DNA of 5,740 nucleotides from a bacterium (GTDB lineage: Bacteria > Planctomycetota > Planctomycetia > Pirellulales > Pirellulaceae), in the NCBI GenBank assembly GCA_030432015.1, contig JAUIHJ010000553.1, forward strand, positions 1 to 5,740. Direction: 5' to 3'. This document shows, in pieces, positions 1 through 4,305 of the stretch. A model generated the notes under the pieces. It saw nothing but the letters and a program-made list of their open reading frames with translations, was not told where the DNA came from and did not search any database. Within the stretch, counting starts at the first letter, position 1, and every line of letters begins with the position of its first letter. A program made the translations under genes and the position numbers.

Positions 1-126
1 CCCGCGTTCGCACGGCGGGCAGAGGCAGCCCAAGCGTTTGCCAAGATGCGATCGGCCGCAGCGAATCCGCAGCTGGATCTTCAGAATTTCAGGGAATTGG
101 TATGTCTTCTGGCGAGCCAAGCGTGA
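1..126 (+). CDS. 3' end of an unidentified gene (partial)
   Basis: The frame beginning at base 1 is open from the window edge to a TGA at 124-126, giving 41 residues. The peptide is Ala-rich and looks helical: a stretch of Ala, Arg, Glu and Gln, then NPQLDLQNFRELVCLLASQA at the end. Third codon positions are biased to G or C. I do not recognise a family from so short a tail. The other two plus frames are also open here and run into the start of the next gene, so the frame choice is an inference from residue composition and from the stop falling 45 bases before the next start. If real, it is the upstream neighbour of the M50 gene and may share its transcript. Confidence 0.4.
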   Translation, partial: PAFARRAEAAQAFAKMRSAAANPQLDLQNFRELVCLLASQA

Positions 127-171
127 CGTCGTTTGGAATCCCCGCAAAGATAATCGAACGAGGACCATTTC

Positions 172-978
172 GTGCTATTGGGTGAACCTCCACAAACACA
201 ATTCGACTTGAATTTCAACGTTCTTGGATTTCCTGTCCGGGTGCATCCATTCTTTTGGCTGGCGGCATTCATTTTGGGGAGTCGCGGTGGCACTGGCGGT
301 GATGCCGGTCTCGAGTTGTTGATTTGGATTGTGGCCATGTTTGTCTCGATTCTCCTGCATGAATTGGGCCACTCGCTGATGATGCGCCGTTTCGGGATTT
401 CATCGCACATCGTATTGCACATGATGGGGGGGCTTGCCATTGAAGATTCGTTTGGGTTTGGCTCGCGATCGCGCGACTCACGCTCGTCGATCCTCATTTC
501 ATTCGCAGGCCCTGCCGCGGGATTCTTATTCGCCGGAGTGATTGTCCTGCTGATACTCGCGACGGGGGGCCGCTTCGAAGTCGATCTAAGCCGTTTTCCC
601 TTTTACCGGTTTGCCCTCAATGTGGCGCCAGGTCCGGAAATTAACCCTTGGGAGCACCTGACGCACGCGTTGCTGTACATCAATATTTTTTGGGGGCTGG
701 TCAATCTGCTGCCCGTCTACCCGCTTGATGGCGGCCAAATTGCCCGCACCGTGATGATCGACCAGGATCCCGGCCGCGGCGCAATCAATTCGCTGTGGTT
801 GTCCGTGTTTGTGGGCGGCGGGATGGCCGTGGTGGGGTTTGCCGTGCTGCACAGCTTCTTCGTGCTCATCATGTTTGGGATGTTGGCGGTGCAGAGTTAT
901 CTGGCCATTCAGCAGATGCGGGGTGGCGGAGGGTTTGGTGGCGGTGGTTTCGGAGGTGGCGGAGGCCGGCCGTGGTAG
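172..978 (+). CDS. Site-2-protease-like intramembrane zinc metalloprotease (family M50)
   Basis: This 268-residue polytopic membrane protein is predicted to cut substrates within the membrane. The zinc motif HELGH is at residues 63-67, with catalytic Glu64. The second M50 signature, NLLPVYPLDGG, is at 178-188, with Asp186 as the probable third zinc ligand. The conserved FAGP stretch is at 111-114. Hydrophobic segments lie at about 26-37, 48-62, 106-131, 165-183 and 207-245. No PDZ or CBS domain is visible, so this is a minimal form. The C-terminus (250-265) is almost pure Gly with two Phe, ending RPW. GTG at 172 is chosen because an in-frame TAA lies at 151-153 and AGGA at 161-164 sits seven bases upstream. 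The next gene overlaps its last codons. The substrate is unknown; SREBP- or sigma-factor-type regulation is known for relatives but nothing here shows it. Confidence 0.9.
   Translation: MLLGEPPQTQFDLNFNVLGFPVRVHPFFWLAAFILGSRGGTGGDAGLELLIWIVAMFVSILLHELGHSLMMRRFGISSHIVLHMMGGLAIEDSFGFGSRSRDSRSSILISFAGPAAGFLFAGVIVLLILATGGRFEVDLSRFPFYRFALNVAPGPEINPWEHLTHALLYINIFWGLVNLLPVYPLDGGQIARTVMIDQDPGRGAINSLWLSVFVGGGMAVVGFAVLHSFFVLIMFGMLAVQSYLAIQQMRGGGGFGGGGFGGGGGRPW
952..965 (+). promoter_or_regulatory. Ribosome binding site of the SGNH gene, embedded in Gly codons of the M50 gene
   Basis: GGAGGTGG starts at 952 and GGAGG occupies 961-965. The second lies six bases before the GTG at 972. Both arise from the GGA/GGT/GGC glycine codons of the upstream protein's tail. 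This site decides the start of the hydrolase, because the same frame is open much further upstream and could mislead gene callers into a start near 795. Confidence 0.75.
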
Positions 979-1814
979 ATACGTCGGGCGGCAGCGGAAG
1001 CGAACGCACCCACCAAACTTCGAACCGTGGAGACGGAGCCGCGCCTGCTCCGCGGCAGCGGGCGGTCATTCTGGGGGCAAGCAACGTAATTCGCAACGTT
1101 TCCACAGTGATCGCGACGGCCGAACGCTTTCGAGGAGAACCGTTGGATCTTCTCGTGGCGACGGGGCATGGAAGATCGTACGGTCAGACGAGTCGCGTCC
1201 TGGGCCGCGCGTTACCCGCCATTACCACCTGCGACCTATGGGACGCGTTGGCCAGGCAGCCTCAGGCAAACACCGTTTCCCTGTTGACCGACATTGGCAA
1301 CGATCTGCTGTACGGTGCGTCGGTTGATGCCATCGCCTCATGGGTCGAGCAATGTCTGGCCAGACTGAAGAAGGTTTCCGCCCAACTGATTTTGACGGAA
1401 TTGCCACTTGAGAATGTCGCTCGATTGAATTTCGCTAAATTTTTTTTGATCCGTTCGATCCTTTTTCCGCAGTCGCGATTGACCCTTGTGGAAGCGCGCG
1501 AAATGTCCTGCGAGTTGAACGAACGACTCAAGGTTCTCGCGTCGCGCTATGACGCCACGGTCGTCAAGCCAGAATCCGGATGGTACGGCGCGGACCCGAT
1601 CCACATTCATCGCCGTCATCGGGCCAGTGCCTGGGAATCAATCATGCAGCCTTGGCAGACCGAAACGAGCGCGGGCGTAGGTGCAACGCGACCAGGGAAG
1701 CGGATCCTCTCGATCAGTTGTCGACCGCATGTGCGTTGGCTGTGGGGAATGGAACAGCGACGCGCCCAACCGTCATTGCGATTGCCCAGCGGGACTCGGG
1801 TTTCGTTCTTTTAG
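972..1814 (+). CDS. SGNH/GDSL-like hydrolase family protein
   Basis: With the GTG start at 972 this is a 280-residue, probably cytoplasmic protein of the SGNH esterase fold; no signal peptide is visible. Block I is VILGASN (residues 32-38), with Ser37 as candidate nucleophile, though the usual Gly-Asp-Ser reads Gly-Ala-Ser. Block III is DIGNDLLYG (107-115), and block V is DPIH with Asp208 and His211, the expected DxxH pair. The first ~28 residues are polar and low in complexity. The tail keeps a patterned, Arg-rich end (RWLWGMEQRRAQPSLRLPSG) before the TAG at 1812-1814. The frame stays open upstream to about 795, but that part is out of frame with the M50 gene and reads like noise. The GGAGG at 961-965 supports 972. 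The 7-base overlap with the M50 gene suggests translational coupling. Substrate unknown; acyl or acetyl ester hydrolysis is the family expectation. Confidence 0.75.
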   Translation: MVDTSGGSGSERTHQTSNRGDGAAPAPRQRAVILGASNVIRNVSTVIATAERFRGEPLDLLVATGHGRSYGQTSRVLGRALPAITTCDLWDALARQPQANTVSLLTDIGNDLLYGASVDAIASWVEQCLARLKKVSAQLILTELPLENVARLNFAKFFLIRSILFPQSRLTLVEAREMSCELNERLKVLASRYDATVVKPESGWYGADPIHIHRRHRASAWESIMQPWQTETSAGVGATRPGKRILSISCRPHVRWLWGMEQRRAQPSLRLPSGTRVSFF

Positions 1815-1823
1815 CGTTGGAAT

Positions 1824-1857
1824 AACCTGTTTTCAAGGCGTTTCGCGCCAGCAGGTT
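1824..1857 (+). other. Nested inverted repeat just after the SGNH gene
   Basis: AACCTG (1824-1829) pairs with CAGGTT (1852-1857). Between them GGCG (1837-1840) pairs with CGCC (1846-1849) around a TTTCG loop. It begins ten bases after the TAG of the hydrolase gene. There is no T-run after it, so it is not a classical intrinsic terminator; it could stabilise the 3' end or serve as a weak terminator. Confidence 0.3.
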
Positions 1858-1873
1858 CTGGGATTCGGTTCCA

Positions 1874-1893
1874 GCTCAACCGTCTGATTGAGC
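1874..1893 (+). other. Small hairpin after the SGNH gene
   Basis: GCTCAA (1874-1879) and TTGAGC (1888-1893) are perfect inverted arms around an 8-base loop, followed by CTTT. Only three T residues follow, so termination activity is uncertain. With the 1824-1857 structure it marks the likely end of the M50-SGNH transcript. Confidence 0.25.
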
Positions 1894-2354
1894 CTTTGGA
1901 TGTCACCGTTGATCCCGGCAGCGCAAGCCGAAGGGGCAACGTGCGCGGCGAACGCGCGCGCACGATTCGAATCCTCGGCGATCGGGTTTCGAATGGCGCA
2001 TGGCGCAGTTGGACGTGGTGTTGCAACCGTTCAGGCAATCATCACGCGCGTTACTTGTCGCCCGAGATGTGGCCGAGCGGATGACGATGGATGATGGCAA
2101 TGCGTTGCAAGAATGGTGTTGGTCGACATGAACAACGACAGCGCAGCGCGCGTTAAGAGATCCGCGAAGTGCGACTTCATCACCGCGAATGAATTGACCT
2201 TGACGAGCAAGAATGAATCGCAAAGATTTAGGAAGTTTTTTTGAAAAACGTGTTGCAGAAATCACGACGTTGCGTACAACTAGTTTCTGAAAAGAGGTTT
2301 GAACCACTTCTTTGTTTGCTTTGTTCAACGTTTGGAATGTTGTGACGGACAGAC

Positions 2355-2386
2355 ACAAAAATGTTGAAAGTGGTTTTCGTTTTTGT
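2355..2386 (+). promoter_or_regulatory. AT-rich inverted repeat upstream of the Lys-rich gene
   Basis: ACAAAAA (2355-2361) is the exact reverse complement of TTTTTGT (2380-2386). Inside, GAAA (2366-2369) pairs with TTTC (2375-2378) around a GTGGT loop. It lies just upstream of a TTGACT hexamer. It could be an operator, a bent A/T-tract element, or part of a leader RNA if transcription begins further upstream. The role is inference. Confidence 0.35.
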
Positions 2387-2394
2387 CAGTGCGG

Positions 2395-2425
2395 TTGACT
2401 CGCTGTTGAGACCGCGAGATGGAAT
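2395..2425 (+). promoter_or_regulatory. Candidate sigma-70-type promoter for the Lys-rich gene
   Basis: TTGACT (2395-2400) matches the -35 consensus at five of six positions. TGGAAT (2420-2425) matches the -10 consensus at four of six, but the spacer is 19 bases, longer than the ideal 17. It would place the start near 2432 and leave a leader of under 30 bases. Other TTGAC hexamers occur at 2194-2199 and 2200-2205 without a convincing -10, so this assignment is weak. Confidence 0.25.
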
Positions 2426-2446
2426 TCGCCACTGACTTTTTTTAAC

Positions 2447-2452
2447 GGAGGA
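2447..2452 (+). promoter_or_regulatory. Strong Shine-Dalgarno for the Lys-rich gene
   Basis: GGAGGA lies seven bases before the GTG at 2460-2462. It is the main evidence that this very short frame is translated, and it fixes the start. The frame has a TGA at 2433-2435 just upstream and no other start codon between. Confidence 0.8.
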
Positions 2453-2459
2453 CGATACT

Positions 2460-2564
2460 GTGGCCAAGAAGAAAGCTGCGAAGAAGAAAGCTGCTCCCAA
2501 GAAGAAAGCTGCGAAGAAGAAGGCAGCCCCAAAGAAGAAGGCAGCGAAGAAGAAGAAGAAGTAG
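2460..2564 (+). CDS. 34-residue Lys/Ala/Pro histone H1-tail-like basic protein
   Basis: After the initiator Met, this complete 34-residue protein contains only Ala, Lys and Pro: 20 Lys, 11 Ala, 2 Pro. It reads MAKKKAAKKKAAPKKKAAKK and onward to a final run of five Lys. Such K/A/P repeats are typical of the disordered tails of histone H1-like and some HU-like DNA-binding proteins, so a nucleic-acid-binding or nucleoid role is the best inference; no folded domain is possible. Support for a real gene: GGAGGA seven bases before the GTG, tandem stops TAG TAA (2562-2567), a strong terminator downstream, and repeat units that differ only at synonymous positions. It is monocistronic and convergent with trmB. 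Its small size means many annotations will lack it. It is not the broken end of a longer gene, since a TGA lies in frame 25 bases upstream of the start. Confidence 0.8.
   Translation: MAKKKAAKKKAAPKKKAAKKKAAPKKKAAKKKKK
2466..2561 (+). repeat. 33-base tandem repeats encoding KKKAAKKKAAP
   Basis: Two full 33-base units (2466-2498 and 2499-2531) and a partial third (2532-2561) make up nearly the whole Lys-rich gene. Units one and two differ at four bases, all silent third positions. The third diverges where AAP gives way to a terminal Lys run. Confidence 0.85.
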
Positions 2565-2580
2565 TAACTTCTTCCTGACT

Positions 2581-2616
2581 GCGTGATTCACGCCGTCAAT
2601 TCCCGCCTGCGGGCGG
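2581..2616 (+). other. Two small hairpins in the 3' untranslated region of the Lys-rich gene
   Basis: GCGTGA (2581-2586) and TCACGC (2588-2593) form a near-perfect palindrome, and CCGCC (2603-2607) pairs with GGCGG (2612-2616) around TGCG. Both lie between the tandem stops and the main terminator and would stack with it in the transcript. Function is unknown; 3'-end protection is possible. Confidence 0.35.
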
Positions 2617-2636
2617 ACGCCTGACTACGACAAGAA

Positions 2637-2671
2637 AGAGCTGCCGGAATTCCCGGCGGCTCTATTTTTTT
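2637..2671 (+). terminator. Strong rho-independent terminator of the Lys-rich gene
   Basis: An 11-base-pair stem (2637-2647 with 2653-2663, one G-U pair at 2642/2658) closes a five-base loop AATTC. It is followed by A and seven T residues (2665-2671). The stop codon and last two Lys codons of the convergent trmB lie in the stem end and T-run. On the minus strand only TTTCTT follows the stem, so termination there would be weaker. Confidence 0.9.
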
Positions 2672-3333
2672 GGCCCCTCGGGGGCAAGCGGCGCGGCCGT
2701 ACGGAATTCGGCGCGATAGACCGCTTCAGCGTGGAGCCGCGTGCGCCGCTCGAAATGCGTCTGGTAATCGAGATCACCGGTCGCTGGCCGTTCCGGTACC
2801 GGCAGCGGACCGATCAGCGACGTCTTGGCGGCGATCAGTTCGAGCGACGTCTCGTAATATTCCGCGACATCGGTCCAAAAGTGCAATTGCCCGCCTGGGA
2901 CCAGGACGCGCTGCACATCCTTCAAGAGTTGCTCATTCATCACGCGCCGCTTGCGGTGTCGTGCTTTCCACCAGGGATCGGGAAAGTAGACGTGCACGGC
3001 CGCGACGGTCTGGTCGCGAAGATATTCGTGGAAGACGCGCAATCCGTCGCCGTGCACCATCAGGGCATTCGGTAGTTCGTGCCGGGCCAAACGTGCGGCG
3101 CAATAATGAGCATATTTGCGCATTACCTCAATCCCCAGGTAGCATCGATCGGGGTGAGACTGCGCGGCGTTTTGCATGAACAACCCTTTGCCGCTTCCGA
3201 CTTCGACTTCCAGCGGGAGGTCGCAATTGAAGAGTGTCGCAGCAGAGCAGGGCAGGGGCAGTTCTTCGACCGTGCGAAGATGATTCTTCAGGTCGAGCGT
3301 TGGTTCGATCTTGCGTAAGGCGCGTCGCCCCAT
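2662..3333 (-). CDS. trmB: tRNA (guanine-N7-)-methyltransferase TrmB
   Basis: TrmB transfers a methyl group from S-adenosylmethionine to N7 of guanine 46 in the tRNA variable loop, in the cytoplasm. The 223-residue form starting at ATG 3333 has the usual length. The SAM-binding motif LEVEVGSGKG is at residues 41-50, a second acidic position GIE at 67-69, GDG at 95-97, the diagnostic FPDPWWK at 117-123 followed by a basic RHRKRR patch (125-130), and a C-terminal YQTHFERR stretch. A TTG at 3408, immediately after the fabZ stop, would add 25 Pro/Gly/Trp-containing residues unlike the family, so ATG 3333 (MGRRALRK...) is preferred, although no strong Shine-Dalgarno precedes it. It follows the FabZ-like gene by 75 bases and is likely co-transcribed. 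Its 3' end overlaps the convergent terminator. Confidence 0.93.
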   Translation of the reverse strand: MGRRALRKIEPTLDLKNHLRTVEELPLPCSAATLFNCDLPLEVEVGSGKGLFMQNAAQSHPDRCYLGIEVMRKYAHYCAARLARHELPNALMVHGDGLRVFHEYLRDQTVAAVHVYFPDPWWKARHRKRRVMNEQLLKDVQRVLVPGGQLHFWTDVAEYYETSLELIAAKTSLIGPLPVPERPATGDLDYQTHFERRTRLHAEAVYRAEFRTAAPLAPEGPKK

Positions 3334-3408
3334 GGCAATTGCTTTACCCGCTAACGGAGACCAATGAAATCGCTGACCGCAAGGTTGGCCAGGTGTCGCC
3401 TGCCACAA

Positions 3409-3927
3409 TCATGATCCCGTCGACATTTGACGAAGCGCTTCGACTGGGATTGCAATTCCCTTCAGAATGCCTTCGACGACAATCGAATCACCGACCAGGC
3501 CTTGGAATTGGCTGACGATGATCCTGCCGCGACGCACTTTCTGCAGACTGCACAGGAGAACCAAACGGCTGCCCGGCAGCACAGGATCGCGGAACCGGAC
3601 TTCGTCCAAGCCGCCGAATCCAACCATCTCGGTTCCCAGCAGGTCGTACTTCTGTGTGAAATAACTGCACAACTGGGCTGCCGCCTCAAGCATTACGACG
3701 CCGGGCATCAGCGGCATGTTCGGCATGTGTCCGCGGACCCAAAATTCGTCCGACGTGATGTCTTTATAGCCCACGCAAATATGATTTTCGGAGTCCTCGT
3801 GCACAATTGCCGTAAGTTGCTCCATCTCGAATCGTTGAGGATTGTATTTGCGAATCGCTTCGATATCCGCAACAACGTTCTCGAAGTTGATCGTCGACAG
3901 ATCGGCAATTAGTTCTTTCTTCGGCAC
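3409..3927 (-). CDS. fabZ: FabZ-like 3-hydroxyacyl-ACP dehydratase (hotdog fold)
   Basis: Predicted to dehydrate (3R)-hydroxyacyl-ACP to trans-2-enoyl-ACP in fatty acid elongation. The 172-residue protein carries the hallmark GHMPNMPLMPGVVMLEAAAQ at residues 66-85, with His67 and Glu81 as the catalytic pair; the usual GHFP is here GHMP. The later hotdog part (FGGLDEVRFRDPVLPGSRL) matches the family. It is about 25 residues longer than typical FabZ, mostly at the N-terminus (residues 1-35, charged). GTG 3927 is used as start, with AAGG eight bases upstream (3936-3939). It sits 50 bases after the 33-residue basic gene and before trmB, so it is probably the middle of a three-gene unit. It might be a paralogue serving a specialised lipid rather than the main FabZ; the sequence alone cannot decide, and the symbol reflects family only. 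Confidence 0.85.
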   Translation of the reverse strand: MPKKELIADLSTINFENVVADIEAIRKYNPQRFEMEQLTAIVHEDSENHICVGYKDITSDEFWVRGHMPNMPLMPGVVMLEAAAQLCSYFTQKYDLLGTEMVGFGGLDEVRFRDPVLPGSRLVLLCSLQKVRRGRIIVSQFQGLVGDSIVVEGILKGIAIPVEALRQMSTGS

Positions 3928-3977
3928 GGTCCAGACCTTGAAAAGTACGCACGAGCAAAACGGACGGGAGCGGGTTG

Positions 3978-4079
3978 CTACGGCAAACGCAGCTTCTTAC
4001 GCTTTTCCTTGCGCTTGAGGTTATTTGCCGGACGTTTGCCGTGATTGGCTTTCTTCACCTTGTGTGTTGGCTTGGCCAT
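3978..4079 (-). CDS. 33-residue very basic small protein, unknown function
   Basis: ATG at 4079-4077 opens a 33-codon frame ending in TAG (3980-3978). It begins MAKPTHKVKKANHGKRPANN and ends in a K/R-rich helix-like stretch finishing LRLP. It has 10 Lys, 4 Arg and 2 His against a single Glu. GGAG lies six bases before the ATG (4089-4086), which supports translation. I do not recognise the family with certainty. Size, charge and the GKRP motif recall small ribosomal or RNA-binding proteins, such as the bTHX type, but this is analogy only. It heads a likely unit with the FabZ-like gene and trmB. It is below the usual size cut-off of gene callers. Confidence 0.7.
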   Translation of the reverse strand: MAKPTHKVKKANHGKRPANNLKRKEKRKKLRLP

Positions 4080-4103
4080 GGTGTTCTCCAAGGGACTTCG
4101 GGG

Positions 4104-4123
4104 AAACTGGAATCTGCCAGTTT
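4104..4123 (-). promoter_or_regulatory. Perfect inverted repeat upstream of the 33-residue gene
   Basis: AAACTGG (4104-4110) and CCAGTTT (4117-4123) are perfect 7-base arms around six bases. It lies 24 bases upstream of the ATG on the minus strand, so it is either an operator overlapping the promoter or a hairpin in the leader. No T-run follows directly, which argues against termination. No good -10/-35 pair is visible nearby. Confidence 0.35.
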
Positions 4124-4241
4124 ATCAGTATTCTCGCCCACTGAGAACCCGATTCGGAGCGGGGATAATCGCGGGGGATGATGGTCGCATCGGGTGAATT
4201 GCGGAAAAACTAGCGTGAATTCTGGTGAAATGCCACCTCAA

Positions 4242-4263
4242 CGGGCCAGGTCGTAACGGCCCG
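4242..4263 (-). other. GC-rich hairpin downstream of the MFS gene
   Basis: CGGGCC (4242-4247) pairs with GGCCCG (4258-4263) around a ten-base loop, about 43 bases past the MFS stop codon. No T-run follows on the minus strand, so it may only partly separate trpD-MFS from the downstream genes. The rest of 4080-4305 holds no gene that I can support. Confidence 0.3.
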
Positions 4264-4305
4264 CCACGGCGCCGGTTTCTCACCGACGGCCCCTCGCGAC
4301 CGCGA

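Larger units (their letters stand above)
1815..2459. other. Long gene-free region upstream of the Lys-rich gene
   Basis: I see no convincing protein gene on either strand over about 645 bases. A minus-strand frame is open at 1903-2358, but its translation has no family resemblance, is rich in Cys/Arg/Ser and lacks a Shine-Dalgarno. The first part (1820-1900) holds small inverted repeats after the SGNH gene. The middle (about 1920-2160) is GC-rich with many GCGC tracts. The last part (about 2220-2390) turns AT-rich with T- and A-tracts and inverted repeats, then the Lys-rich gene begins. It could hold a promoter with an extended control region, a long leader, or an unrecognised RNA gene. Confidence 0.6.

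Noticed and set aside
81..497. A 138-codon minus-strand frame over the M50 gene start
   Set aside because: It is the complement of a clear plus-strand gene with zinc-protease motifs, and its translation is Pro/Arg/Ser-rich without any domain.
918..970. The GGTGGCGGAGG-rich stretch as a repeat element or CRISPR-like array
   Set aside because: It is explained by Gly codons at the end of the M50 protein. There are no regular spacers or palindromic repeats.
795..971. A longer upstream start for the SGNH hydrolase
   Set aside because: This part is an out-of-frame reading of the M50 gene. The GTG at 972 has a well-placed GGAGG.
1960..1985. A tRNA-like T-loop sequence, ATTCGAATCC, at about 1965
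   Set aside because: The flanking bases do not form a T-stem, and no acceptor stem, anticodon arm or CCA end is present.
1903..2358. A 151-codon open frame on the minus strand in the gene-free region
   Set aside because: The translation is rich in Cys, Arg and Ser with no motif, hydrophobic core or family resemblance. There is no convincing ribosome binding site, and it crosses the composition shift in this region.
2228..2500. A 90-codon minus-strand frame across the start of the Lys-rich gene
   Set aside because: Its Phe/Ala-rich start is simply the complement of the Lys/Ala repeat codons, so it is a shadow.
3334..3408. A TTG start for TrmB directly after the fabZ stop codon
   Set aside because: The extra 25 residues do not look like TrmB, while the ATG at 3333 gives the typical MGRRALRK beginning and family length.
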